This document shows positions 1-7,475 of a stretch of DNA of 64,000 nt, piece by piece. The DNA is from Lachnospiraceae bacterium (lineage in GTDB: Bacteria; Bacillota; Clostridia; Lachnospirales; Lachnospiraceae): contig SVFF01000014.1 in NCBI GenBank assembly GCA_015057005.1, positions 1-64,000 on the forward strand. Reading direction: 5' to 3'. The translations under genes and the position numbers were made by a program. How positions within the stretch are numbered: the first letter of the stretch is position 1; every line of letters begins with the position of its first letter. Under the pieces are notes generated by a model. It made no database searches. It was not told the origin of the DNA and saw nothing but the letters and a program-made list of their open reading frames with translations.

Positions 1-200
1 TCGTCCCACTGTGCATTAGCCGAAAGAATATACAACACACGATTTCTTACTAATGACTTTGGATGGTTAAGTAGGGACGCAAACGCATCAAAAAATTCAT
101 ACCATTCATCAGTATCTCTACTTTCGTATATGATTTTATCAGCAATGGCACAAGCATATTTATCATCTTTTGCTGTTAGTTTTGCAATTATGTCCTGCAT
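1..200 (-). CDS. HEAT-repeat-like protein, N-terminal part (cut by window edge)
   Basis: The reading frame starts with ATG at 200, with a GGAGGTGAG ribosome site at 206-214, and runs open to the window edge, giving 66 residues. The peptide starts MQDIIAKLTAKDDKYA and contains alternating amphipathic helices (DEWYEFFDAFASLLNH, SLVRNRVLYILSAN) of the kind seen in HEAT/ARM repeats. Similar proteins are known in Lachnospiraceae, sometimes under the misleading label SufBD protein; their function is unknown. The C-terminal part lies outside the window. Its promoter should lie in the AT-rich stretch that follows on the plus strand. I am fairly sure that it is coding and unsure of its role. Confidence 0.6.
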   Translation of the reverse strand, partial: MQDIIAKLTAKDDKYACAIADKIIYESRDTDEWYEFFDAFASLLNHPKSLVRNRVLYILSANAQWD

Positions 201-876
201 TAAAACTCACCTCCAAATTCAAGTTTGTCTAACTGTCTTATAATTTCATTTCTCTATATTGATTTTAGCATCCCAAAGTATTCTTGGAAATAGATTTTAG
301 AAAATCATAAAATATAAAAATGTTTTGATTCCTAGCAATAAATATCATATTTTTCTAACTTGTCAGCAGAATGTATTAAAAATTCATTCTCAATATTGAA
401 AAACTCCACAAACTAAAAATATCAACTAGTCACTATAATGCCATAAAAATTGATTTGATTTTTGAAATTTGTAATAGTTGCAACATTTTTCTATTTTCTC
501 ACTAGTCTTTATGATGTATGGAAAATCTATGCTTTTTTTCAAAAAATACCAATATCTTGAAAACAACCATCAAATGTTGTTTTCTTAACTTAATACATAT
601 TTTCTTTTGTGCAATCTGCTAAAGAGTAGGGGTATGCAAAAATATAAAAATCAATTTTAAGTACATTTCTATAACTAGTTGATATTTTCCTTCTATCGTT
701 AGCTATTGTCCGATATCGGAAATTGATTCGATTTTTACTACATTCCCATAACTAGTTGTCAATTTGCCTTATGCGTTGTCTAATTTCTCAATTTTTCTTT
801 CTATTTAGTTAGGGCAGAACATTATTTTTTGAAAAACCTATTTTTTCACCCTAAAAAGATGCTTTTTCAGAAAAAG
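201..876. other. AT-rich non-coding stretch between the HEAT-like gene and the transposase remnant
   Basis: No convincing gene is seen on either strand. The stretch is strongly AT-rich and holds the ribosome site of the flanking gene, the four AACTAGTT-type repeats described separately, and a 10-bp palindrome CCGATATCGG at 710-719. Together with the truncated transposase next to it, this looks like the decayed remains of a mobile or recombined segment. That reading is inference. Confidence 0.5.
415..768. repeat. Four diverged copies of a 30-45 bp repeat centred on AACTAGTT / ACTAGT
   Basis: Copy a at about 415-463 reads ATCAACTAGTCACTATAATG followed by CCATAAAAATTGATTTG. Copy d at about 497-525 reads TCTCACTAGTCTTTATGATG and has the same orientation. 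Copy b at about 643-690 contains TACATTTCTATAACTAGTTG, and copy c at about 721-765 contains TACATTCCCATAACTAGTTG. Copies b and c are in the opposite orientation to a and d, and copy b, including its AAAAATCAATTTT arm, is close to the reverse complement of copy a. The layout is therefore two copies facing two inverted copies around a 120-bp centre. Function is unknown; recombination sites, regulator sites or relics of a MITE are all possible. Confidence 0.55.
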
Positions 877-919
877 AAAAATACAGAGCAGAATTTCTGA
901 AAGTCCACTCCGTATTTTT
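877..919 (-). terminator. Hairpin after the transposase remnant
   Basis: AAAAATACAGAG at 877-888 pairs with CTCCGTATTTTT at 908-919 (one non-Watson-Crick pair). The hairpin lies 20 bases past the stop codon of the transposase remnant. It may be its terminator or part of the original IS end. Confidence 0.5.
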
Positions 920-938
920 CTTGTGCAACTTTTTCTTA

Positions 939-1373
939 TTAGGCGGACACTCTGTATACAAATCCTATGAAAGATTTTGCTTTGATATTTCTTGTATCAC
1001 GTCTTCCCGGACGTACCGGTTCCACATATTTGGAAATATCTTTAATCAGCTTTTTACTGTCCGCATTTTTGGTGCGGAAGAATTGTCTGCATAGATACAT
1101 TGCCATTTTCATGTTGACCCTATATTCGTGAATATTTTCCTGCTTTTGATGAATTACAATCTCATTCTCAATGCGGTTGCAAAAGTTCATCATAGTCATT
1201 GCAGAATATATTTCCTGCTTTACAAAATCGTCTTTTTTACCATGCAAATTTACAAGTCCTATGCCATATTTCAATTCACGGAACGATGTTTCAATCCCCC
1301 AACGTGCATGATAAAGTTCCTTAATTTCCGCAGGAGTAAAACTGCGTGGAAGGCTTGTTGCTACAGTAATCAA
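939..1373 (-). pseudogene. IS4-type DDE transposase, C-terminal remnant
   Basis: The 144-residue frame carries the C-terminal signature of IS4-family transposases: YHARWGIETSFRELK contains the Y-x2-R-x3-E-x6-K motif whose Glu is the last acid of the catalytic DDE triad. It is followed by a helical tail. Intact members are roughly three times longer, and the two catalytic Asp residues upstream are absent. In-frame codons continue only to the poly-T run at about 1384-1390, where homology stops, so the N-terminal two thirds has been deleted. The only start codon available is TTG at 1373 without a convincing ribosome site. The gene is judged dead. The neighbouring palindrome and AT-rich repeats fit a scar of past insertion and deletion. 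Confidence 0.8.
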
Positions 1374-1390
1374 TGATGTGCATAAAAAAA

Positions 1391-1431
1391 CAAGACAAAA
1401 TGCCCTACAAATGTAGGGAATATGAGTCTTG
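1391..1431. repeat. Nested palindrome at the break point of the transposase remnant
   Basis: Outer arms CAAGAC (1391-1396) and GTCTTG (1426-1431) enclose the perfect 16-bp palindrome CCCTACAAATGTAGGG (1403-1418). On the minus strand it is followed by seven T residues, so it would also act as an intrinsic terminator in front of the transposase frame. Some insertion sequences carry such a hairpin near the end to block read-through from outside; that role is inferred here. Confidence 0.5.
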
Positions 1432-1482
1432 TGTGCGTAGTTTTCCTATTCTCTCTTTTCTCTCTAATCTAAAATATCGCTA

Positions 1483-1605
1483 CTAAAAAATACTGTTCTC
1501 TCTGTTTACTGTAATAAAAATAATCTCTCTAATCCGCTCTAAATCGTTCTTACTCTCTGCCTGTGTTCTCTCTGTTTCTGTTATTGTTACGCCTAAACTA
1601 AACAC
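1483..1605 (-). CDS. Possible 40-residue charged peptide in the AGAGAG tract
   Basis: A frame from GTG at 1605 to TAG at 1483 encodes a charged peptide containing ITETERTQAESKNDLERI and ending VNRENSIF. The AGAGAG repeats fall mostly in frame as Glu-Arg or Arg-Glu. There is no strong ribosome site, and a second TAG follows at once. It could be a decayed coding fragment or a leader peptide before the hairpin at 1391-1431, or chance. I do not recognise it. Confidence 0.18.
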   Translation of the reverse strand: MFSLGVTITETERTQAESKNDLERIREIIFITVNRENSIF

Positions 1606-1811
1606 ATCACTTTATATATTATAGCCCATAATTAAAAGAAATCCACTGCCTTCTATATTTTTTACATTTAAAATTTGCTTAACTTAATTGAAAATTCATT
1701 TCCGCAATATTTTTAAGGGGCAAATCCGAAGATTCACCCCTTAACTTAACAAATTTTTCTTTAACTAAATGGCATTGGAGCAGTACCTCCCCATATTTAA
1801 ACAGGGAACAA

Positions 1812-1884
1812 AGAGTCCGCTTGCGGGCTCTCCGCGCGCGAGCGGTGCCTGAAAGGCAAACTTCTTCTCAGCGAGCTGCACAGC
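1812..1884. repeat. Structured dispersed repeat, copy A
   Basis: A GC-rich island in AT-rich surroundings. It holds a hairpin GAGTCCGC-TT-GCGGGCTC (1813-1830), the block CCGCGCGCGAGCGG (1832-1845), a small hairpin TGCCTGAAAGGCA, and CTTCTTCTCAGCGAGCTGCA. The same order of blocks, CGCGCGAGCGG and C-rich YTCnnCGCGAGCTG, recurs at 15729-15803 (copy B). The first stem has a different sequence in B but still pairs, which argues that the folded form matters. Copy A lies just past the terminator of the oadA operon. It resembles a REP-like element or small structured RNA; its function is unknown. Confidence 0.6.
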
Positions 1885-1891
1885 AAAAAAA

Positions 1892-1921
1892 TTGGGAGAA
1901 AGCATAAATGCTCTCTCCCAA
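1892..1921 (-). terminator. Intrinsic terminator of the decarboxylase operon
   Basis: TTGGGAGAAAGCAT at 1892-1905 pairs with ATGCTCTCTCCCAA at 1908-1921. On the minus strand it is followed by a run of T residues (1885-1891). It lies 35 bases beyond the oadA stop codon. Confidence 0.9.
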
Positions 1922-1956
1922 ATATATTTTACCTATTTGAATGCTCGGCTTGTAGC

Positions 1957-3384
1957 TTACACAGGGTATGCGCCGTTCTTGGTGTCAGCCTGGGTCATGT
2001 CAACCTTTTCCTGCTGAGCCTGACGGTACTTGAAGAAGTCGGTAGCAACCTGAGGGAACAGAGCGTAGCTCAGTACGTCCTCATCCTGCTGCTTCCACTC
2101 AGCCATCTCGCTCTCAAGCTTATCCAGCTCGTTATCCAGCAGATCTGCATAACGGCAGGTGATTCTCTCAACACCGGGGATAACCTTGTCGATAACTTCC
2201 TGGTTCATAGGCTTAACAGTCTGACCATACTCACCACGCAGAACTGCCTTGGTCTCCTTGGTAGCCATCTTGTAACGCTCGCCCATCAGTACGTTAAATA
2301 CTGCCTGAGTACCCACGATCTGGGAAGAAGGAGTAACCAAAGGAGGCTCACCCAGATCCTTACGAACTCTGGGAATCTCGTTTAATACGTCATAGTACTT
2401 ATCTTCTGCATTCTGCTCTTTCAGCTGGCTAACCATGTTGGAAAGCATACCGCCGGGTACCTGATACAGCAGAGTCTTGATATCTACGCCCATTACCTTA
2501 GGATTCAGCAGACCGCTTGCAAGAGCTTCGTCTCTGTAAGGTCTGAAGTAGTCAGCGATCTCAGCCAGCAGGTTCTGATCGTAACCGGTATCGTATTCGG
2601 TACCTCTGAAGGTCTCAACCATAACCTCGGTTGCAGGCTGGGAAGTACCCAGAGCGAAGGGGCTCATAGCACAGTCGATTACATCAACGCCTGCCTCAAC
2701 AGCCTTCAGGTAAGTCATACTTGCAACACCAGAGGTGTAGTGGGTGTGCAGCTGGATAGGAAGCTTGGTTACGCTCTTCATAGCGGTAACCAGCTCGGTG
2801 GCCTTGTAAGGAACCAGCAGACCAGCCATATCCTTGATACAGATGGAGTCAGCACCCATCTCTTCGATTCTCTTAGCCATATCAGCCCAGTACTCTAAGG
2901 TGTAAGCATCACCCAGGGTGTAGGACAGAGCGATCTGTGCATGGCCTCTGCCTTCCTGTACCTTGAACTTGTTGGTTGCATCTACGGTAGCCTGCAGGTT
3001 ACGAAGGTCATTTAAGCAGTCGAAGATACGGATAACATCCATACCATTAGCGATAGACTTCTGTACGAAGTACTCTACTACGTCATCAGCATAGGGTCTG
3101 TAACCCAGAATGTTCTGACCACGGAATAACATCTGTAACTGGGTATTCTTGAAACCGTCACGGATCTTTCTCAGTCTGTCCCAGGGATCTTCCTTCAGGA
3201 AACGAAGGGAAGCATCGAAGGTAGCACCGCCCCAGCACTCTACAGAATGATAGCCAACCTTATCCATCTTCTCAATGATAGGAAGCATCATGCTGGTAGG
3301 CATTCTGGTAGCAATCAGAGACTGGTGAGCGTCACGTAATACGGTCTCCGTAATTTTAATCGGTTTTTTAACTTGTTCTGACAT
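1957..3384 (-). CDS. oadA: Oxaloacetate decarboxylase alpha-type carboxyltransferase (no biotin domain)
   Basis: Moves carboxyl groups between oxaloacetate/pyruvate and enzyme-bound biotin. The 475 residues cover the TIM-barrel carboxyltransferase and the conserved helical domain after it. The metal site is visible: Asp18 in TVLRDAHQSL, the carboxylated Lys184 in CIKDMAGLL, and His213/His215 in QLHTHYTSG. WGGATFD and LFRGQN are also family motifs. Unlike the enterobacterial protein (about 590 residues), it ends before the Pro/Ala linker and biotinyl domain. That domain is a separate gene at 4654-5040. The ribosome site is GGAGGAATTCGTAA before ATG. Last gene of a five-gene minus-strand operon, followed by a terminator. 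Substrate choice between oxaloacetate and pyruvate cannot be read from sequence. Confidence 0.93.
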   Translation of the reverse strand: MSEQVKKPIKITETVLRDAHQSLIATRMPTSMMLPIIEKMDKVGYHSVECWGGATFDASLRFLKEDPWDRLRKIRDGFKNTQLQMLFRGQNILGYRPYADDVVEYFVQKSIANGMDVIRIFDCLNDLRNLQATVDATNKFKVQEGRGHAQIALSYTLGDAYTLEYWADMAKRIEEMGADSICIKDMAGLLVPYKATELVTAMKSVTKLPIQLHTHYTSGVASMTYLKAVEAGVDVIDCAMSPFALGTSQPATEVMVETFRGTEYDTGYDQNLLAEIADYFRPYRDEALASGLLNPKVMGVDIKTLLYQVPGGMLSNMVSQLKEQNAEDKYYDVLNEIPRVRKDLGEPPLVTPSSQIVGTQAVFNVLMGERYKMATKETKAVLRGEYGQTVKPMNQEVIDKVIPGVERITCRYADLLDNELDKLESEMAEWKQQDEDVLSYALFPQVATDFFKYRQAQQEKVDMTQADTKNGAYPV

Positions 3385-3408
3385 TTACGAATTCCTCCAT
3401 TAATTTAA

Positions 3409-4560
3409 TCAAAATACGCCGAAGATGGCCATGAATGTACCGGCTGCTACTGCTGTTCCGATAACACCTGCTACGTTAGGTCCCATAGCATGCATCAGCA
3501 GGAAGTTGGTAGGATCAGCCTCTGCACCCACCTTCTGGGATACACGAGCTGCCATAGGTACTGCGGATACACCTGCAGAACCGATCAGAGGGTTAACCTT
3601 ACCCTTGGTGGCAATACACATCACTTTACCGAACAGGACACCTGCCGCGGTACCGAACATGAATGCGATCAGACCCAGAGCAACGATCTTTAAAGTAGCA
3701 AAGTTCAGGAATGCCTCTGCACTGGTGGTAGCGCCTACGGAAGTACCCAGCAGGATAACTACGATGTACATCAAAGCATTGGATGCAGTCTCGGTCAGCT
3801 GTCTTACAACGCCGGACTCTCTGAACAGGTTGCCCAGCATCAGCATACCTACCAGGGGAGCGGTTGTAGGAAGGATCAGACATACAACAATAGTAACGAT
3901 GATGGGGAACAAAATCTTCTCCAGTTTGGAAACGGGACGAAGCTGACCCATCTTGATCTTTCTTTCCTTCTCAGTAGTTAACAGCTTCATGATAGGGGGC
4001 TGAATAACGGGAACCAGGGACATATAAGAGTATGCCGCTACAGCAATAGGTCCCATGATAGCTGTCTGACCTAATTTACCTGCCAGGAAAATGGATGTAG
4101 GGCCGTCAGCACCACCGATGATGGAGATTGCCGCTGCCGCTTTGTCATTGAATCCAAGCCAGATTGCGCCAAAGTATGCAGCGAAAATACCGAACTGGGC
4201 AGCTGCGCCCAGCAGGAAACTCTTAGGGTTGGCAATCAGAGGACCGAAGTCGGTCATAGCACCTACACCCATGAAGATCAGGGAAGGTAAAATTGCCAAT
4301 TCGTCTAAGATATAGAAGTAATACAGTAAACCGCCGACGCCGTTAGAAGCGTCTTCGGGATGGATCATGATGTCGGGATAAATATTTACCAACAACATAC
4401 CAAAGGCTATCGGGAGTAAGAGCAAGGGCTCAAACTCATGTCTGATAGCTAAGTAAAGGAAGAAGCATGCAACCGCAATCATGATGTAGTTTCCCCAAGT
4501 CAAATTGAAGAAGGCTGTCTGATGAATGAGGTTGTCAAGCGTAGTAGCTACATATTCCAT
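3409..4560 (-). CDS. oadB: Na+-translocating decarboxylase beta subunit
   Basis: Integral membrane protein of 383 residues with about ten hydrophobic segments. It decarboxylates carboxybiotin and couples this to Na+ export, making a sodium gradient. The signature [19 protein letters not shown] carries the Asp shown in this family to be essential for Na+ passage; a second conserved stretch near the C-terminus reads [16 protein letters not shown]. Length and motifs fit OadB, GcdB and MmdB alike. Start ATG at 4560 is preceded by AGGAGGTCAACA. It lies between the biotin carrier and oadA, consistent with one membrane complex. The N-terminal part is longer than in minimal family members. Confidence 0.93.
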   Translation of the reverse strand: MEYVATTLDNLIHQTAFFNLTWGNYIMIAVACFFLYLAIRHEFEPLLLLPIAFGMLLVNIYPDIMIHPEDASNGVGGLLYYFYILDELAILPSLIFMGVGAMTDFGPLIANPKSFLLGAAAQFGIFAAYFGAIWLGFNDKAAAAISIIGGADGPTSIFLAGKLGQTAIMGPIAVAAYSYMSLVPVIQPPIMKLLTTEKERKIKMGQLRPVSKLEKILFPIIVTIVVCLILPTTAPLVGMLMLGNLFRESGVVRQLTETASNALMYIVVILLGTSVGATTSAEAFLNFATLKIVALGLIAFMFGTAAGVLFGKVMCIATKGKVNPLIGSAGVSAVPMAARVSQKVGAEADPTNFLLMHAMGPNVAGVIGTAVAAGTFMAIFGVF

Positions 4561-4596
4561 TGTTGACCTCCTGTTGTTTAATAGATCTTACTATGA

Positions 4597-4630
4597 CTAT
4601 GTACCCGGTGCAAAAGCACCTTACACATAG
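4597..4630 (-). promoter_or_regulatory. Intercistronic hairpin between biotin carrier and oadB
   Basis: CTATGT (4597-4602) pairs with ACATAG (4625-4630), and GGTGC/GCACC form an inner stem around an AAAA loop. There is no T-tract, so it is probably not a terminator. In operons whose subunits are needed in unequal amounts such hairpins can stabilise the upstream message; that role is inferred. Confidence 0.4.
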
Positions 4631-4653
4631 CCGCAGTACGGCACTTTTATCGC

Positions 4654-5040
4654 TTAGTTCAGAGTTGCGAGTACAGCACCGGCCTCAACAGCGTCACCAA
4701 CAGCTACGTCAATACTTGCTACAGTACCGTCCTGAGGAGCTACTACAGGGATTTCCATCTTCATAGCTTCCAGAATAACTACAGCTTCACCGGCCTTAAC
4801 TGCCTGACCAACACTTGCTTCGATCTTGAAGATCTTACCAGCTGCACCGGCCTCAACCTTTACGCTGCCAGCTGCGCCGGCTGCCTTGGGAGCTGCTGCG
4901 GGAGCCTTAGGAGCTGCTACAGGAGCTGCCTTAGGAGCTGCGGGAGCCTTTGCTGCTACGGGAGCTGCACCGGTGGAAGCACCCTCTTCTACTACTACAT
5001 CGTATACGTTGCCATTAACGGTAATGGTATAATTCTTCAT
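4654..5040 (-). CDS. Biotin carboxyl carrier protein of the decarboxylase
   Basis: Carries the mobile biotin between carboxyltransferase and the membrane beta subunit. The 128 residues start with a short beta strand region (MKNYTITVNGNVYDVVVEEG), continue with a flexible Ala/Pro/Lys linker (residues 22-55), and end with a biotinyl domain (about 58-128). The domain contains EAMKMEIP, where Lys94 is the biotinylation site. Size and layout match GcdC/MmdC and the detached C-terminus of OadA. ATG at 5040 is preceded by AGGAGGAATAAAC. Two carboxyltransferases of different type flank it in the operon, and it is the only biotin domain in the window, so it probably serves both. Confidence 0.93.
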   Translation of the reverse strand: MKNYTITVNGNVYDVVVEEGASTGAAPVAAKAPAAPKAAPVAAPKAPAAAPKAAGAAGSVKVEAGAAGKIFKIEASVGQAVKAGEAVVILEAMKMEIPVVAPQDGTVASIDVAVGDAVEAGAVLATLN

Positions 5041-5074
5041 TGTTTATTCCTCCTGAAATGTTAAGTAATCTAAA

Positions 5075-5842
5075 TTAACGACGTCTGCGGATTGAACGTA
5101 CCACAAATCCGTCAGTGGAAACTGCGCCTTCACTTGCAGCGATAGCAGCTGCAATTACTGCAACCAGTTCAAGATCATCAGTCTCTTCCACAACTTCTTC
5201 AACTACGGGAGCCTGTACAGGCGCCTTCTCTACAACTGCCTTGGGTTCTTCCTTTTTGGAGAACATAGCCTGGATTTTGGGGATAAAGCCAAATGCACCG
5301 ATGATAGCACTGATCAGGATCAGTACAACAAATACGGTACCCATACCGATCAGGGTATTCAATGCTGCATTGGTCATCAGATCGCCCATGGTCTGAATGG
5401 GATTCAGTGCAGAAGATTCCAGATTCAGAAACATATCGTTGCTGAAGATGATCTCAGCCTCTGCGTTTTCCTTTTCTCCCTCAACCTCTACATGAACAAT
5501 GATCTGCTTGTCATCGATGGTAGCGGTAGCTTCACCAATGCCCACTCTCTCACCGATCTCTTCGTAAGCAGAGTTATAAGACTCGATTGCAGCTATGAAT
5601 GCATATCCGTCCACATCAATACCCATGGTCTCAGAAACAACATATGCAATTTCTTCTGCAGTATACTCAGAAAGATCTGTACCAAGATACTGATCGATTC
5701 CGGGGATCACATGATCGGTTGCAATCGCAATGGCAGCATCAACCTTCTGCTGTTCATACTCAGTCAGAGCTTTATTACTGCCGCAGGCGGTCAATCCAAA
5801 AACACAGGCAATCATACATAATAAGCTTAAAAATTTCTTCAT
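5075..5842 (-). CDS. Lipoprotein-OadG fusion, gamma subunit of the Na+ pump
   Basis: The start chosen is ATG at 5842, behind AAAGGGTGATTATAAG; an in-frame extension to 5953 would overlap the upstream gene and has no ribosome site. Of 255 residues, 1-20 form a lipoprotein signal (LACG-type lipobox GLTACG, Cys20). Residues 21-155 are an extracellular domain I do not recognise. A membrane segment at 163-188 follows (GMGTVFVVLILISAIIGAFG), then a Pro/Val/Glu linker and the OadG tail DDLELVAVIAAAIAASEG ending in DGFVVRSIRRRR. Classic OadG has about 85 residues and only the membrane segment and tail. The extra domain outside is therefore unusual. The gamma subunit anchors and assembles the complex. 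Confidence 0.82.
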   Translation of the reverse strand: MKKFLSLLCMIACVFGLTACGSNKALTEYEQQKVDAAIAIATDHVIPGIDQYLGTDLSEYTAEEIAYVVSETMGIDVDGYAFIAAIESYNSAYEEIGERVGIGEATATIDDKQIIVHVEVEGEKENAEAEIIFSNDMFLNLESSALNPIQTMGDLMTNAALNTLIGMGTVFVVLILISAIIGAFGFIPKIQAMFSKKEEPKAVVEKAPVQAPVVEEVVEETDDLELVAVIAAAIAASEGAVSTDGFVVRSIRRRR

Positions 5843-5858
5843 CTTATAATCACCCTTT

Positions 5859-7289
5859 CTAGACTGTTCCGTGCTTTTTAGCGGGACGGTCTTCACTCTT
5901 TGTGAATAACATTTCGAATGCACCGATAACATACTTTCTGGTATCAGCAGCATCTACAACCTGGTCCACATATCCTCTCTTGGCTGCGCTTGTTACGCTG
6001 AGTGCAAGTGCCTCATACTCAGCAGCCTTCTCATTGATAACTGCAGCACCCTGGCCGTCGTACATGATCTTTGCAGCCAGCTTGCTGTCCATAGTACCGA
6101 TCTCAGCGGTAGGCCATGCCATGGTGATATCAGCACCGATAGCCTTGGAGTTCATTGCGATGTAAGCAGTACCGTAAGCCTTGCCGATCACAACGTTCAC
6201 CTTGGGAACGGTTGCATTTGCAAATGCGTATGTAAGCTTAGCAGCTGCCTTTGCAATGCCTTTTTCGGAACAAATGGTAGCTTCATAACCCTTAACATTG
6301 GTGAGGGTCAGTACGGGAATGCTGAATGCATCACAGAAGTTCACGAAGTCAGCTGCCTTCTCACAACCCTGCTTGGTCAGAACTGCATCAAGCTTCTCTG
6401 CCACATTGCCTTCCTCATCAAGGATCTCGCTGCGGTTGGCAACAACACCAACGGTCACGCCGTCCAGTCTGATGAATCCGGTTACCATGTTCTTTGCATA
6501 GTTTGCTTTTACTTCGAAGAAATCGTTGTTGTCTGCCAGGATGGATGCTGCCACTGCAGTATCACCAACGCAGCCTGCGATTTCAGGATTTACACGGTTC
6601 AGATCGTCTGTGCACTCGTCGATGCAGCCGTCCTCTTCGTTGTTGGCAGGAAGGAAACCGATCAGTGCTCTGATCTTTCCAATGATAGCAGCCTCATCAG
6701 CCACAACATCCACAATGCCGCTTTCTTCAGCCTGGAATTTAGCAGATGCAGTGTTGCACTTGCTGATCTCATTGCCGTCTAAAGCATTGGGAGCGTTTAC
6801 GAACAATTTTGCATTCTTCTCCTCCATGAAAGTGAAATCAGTCATGGTGGGGAACAGTCCAAGACCGCCGCCGCAGGTTCCGAAGATTGCAGTGATCTGA
6901 GGGATCACACCTGATGCAAGGGTCTGCTTCATGTAAATATTACCGAATGCTGCAAGTGCATCGGTAGCCTCCTGCAGTCTAAGTCCGGCAGAATCGATCA
7001 GACCGATCACGGGTGTTCCGGTCTTCATTGCCAGATCATAGAGGTTGCAGATTTTCTTTGCATGCATTTCACCGATGGTTCCGTTCAGAACGGAAGAATC
7101 CTGGCTGTATACATACACGGGATTACCGTCGATCACTCCGTATCCGGTGATACATCCATCAGAAGGAGTTTCGTTTGGTTTCATGTTGAAGTCAGTTGCT
7201 CTTGCAGTTACAAGGCCGCCGATTTCAACGAAGCTGTTGTCATCGAGTAAAGCAGTTATTCTTTGACTCGCTTTTGAAGTAGTACTCAT
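5859..7289 (-). CDS. Acyl-CoA-type biotin carboxyltransferase (MmdA/PccB-like)
   Basis: Member of the crotonase-fold carboxyltransferases that move carboxyl groups between biotin and an acyl-CoA. In 476 residues two such domains can be seen: the first with GTIGEMHAKKICNLYDLA (70-87), SAGLRLQEATDALAAFG and the oxyanion-hole stretch GTCGGGLGLFP (137-147); the second with FCDAFSIPVLTLTNVKGYE and KAYGTAYIAMNSKAIGADI. Similar proteins are methylmalonyl-CoA and glutaconyl-CoA decarboxylase alpha subunits and the 12S subunit of transcarboxylase (slightly longer). First gene of the operon; ATG at 7289 is preceded by GGAGGGCAAGAAAGC. Which acyl-CoA is used is unknown. Confidence 0.88.
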   Translation of the reverse strand: MSTTSKASQRITALLDDNSFVEIGGLVTARATDFNMKPNETPSDGCITGYGVIDGNPVYVYSQDSSVLNGTIGEMHAKKICNLYDLAMKTGTPVIGLIDSAGLRLQEATDALAAFGNIYMKQTLASGVIPQITAIFGTCGGGLGLFPTMTDFTFMEEKNAKLFVNAPNALDGNEISKCNTASAKFQAEESGIVDVVADEAAIIGKIRALIGFLPANNEEDGCIDECTDDLNRVNPEIAGCVGDTAVAASILADNNDFFEVKANYAKNMVTGFIRLDGVTVGVVANRSEILDEEGNVAEKLDAVLTKQGCEKAADFVNFCDAFSIPVLTLTNVKGYEATICSEKGIAKAAAKLTYAFANATVPKVNVVIGKAYGTAYIAMNSKAIGADITMAWPTAEIGTMDSKLAAKIMYDGQGAAVINEKAAEYEALALSVTSAAKRGYVDQVVDAADTRKYVIGAFEMLFTKSEDRPAKKHGTV

Positions 7290-7397
7290 GCTTTCTTGCC
7301 CTCCATTTATATAATAAAAAATAGGAACTAATTAACAGGGAGAAAATGATGCCAAATTCCCCCATCATTAATATCTGTTATAGTATAACACAAAAAA

Positions 7398-7422
7398 TGC
7401 AACTCGCCTAGAACGAATTGCA
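7398..7422 (-). terminator. Terminator after the first D,D-carboxypeptidase gene
   Basis: TGCAACTCG (7398-7406) pairs with CGAATTGCA (7414-7422). On the minus strand it runs into six T residues (7392-7397); a T-run also follows on the plus strand. A TATACT hexamer just downstream on the minus strand may be the -10 of the decarboxylase operon, but no good -35 was seen. Confidence 0.75.
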
Positions 7423-7475
7423 ATTTTTTTCTTTTTCTATTAACTATGACGTTTTTTCTTCCAACAGGGACGCTT

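Larger units (their letters stand above)
1374..1811. other. Non-coding stretch with nested palindrome and AGAGAG-rich tract
   Basis: No established gene is seen. A nested inverted repeat sits at 1391-1431: CAAGAC / GTCTTG as outer arms and CCCTACAAATGTAGGG as a perfect inner palindrome at 1403-1418. From 1453 to 1590 the minus strand is unusually rich in AGAGAG blocks, with AACAGAGAGAACA and GATTAGAGAG each occurring twice. A TATAAT hexamer on the minus strand lies just upstream, at about 1617-1622. From 1640 to 1810 nothing further was recognised. Confidence 0.45.

Noticed and set aside
415..768. CRISPR array from the repeated ACTAGT motifs
   Set aside because: Only four diverged copies in two orientations, uneven spacing and no cas genes.
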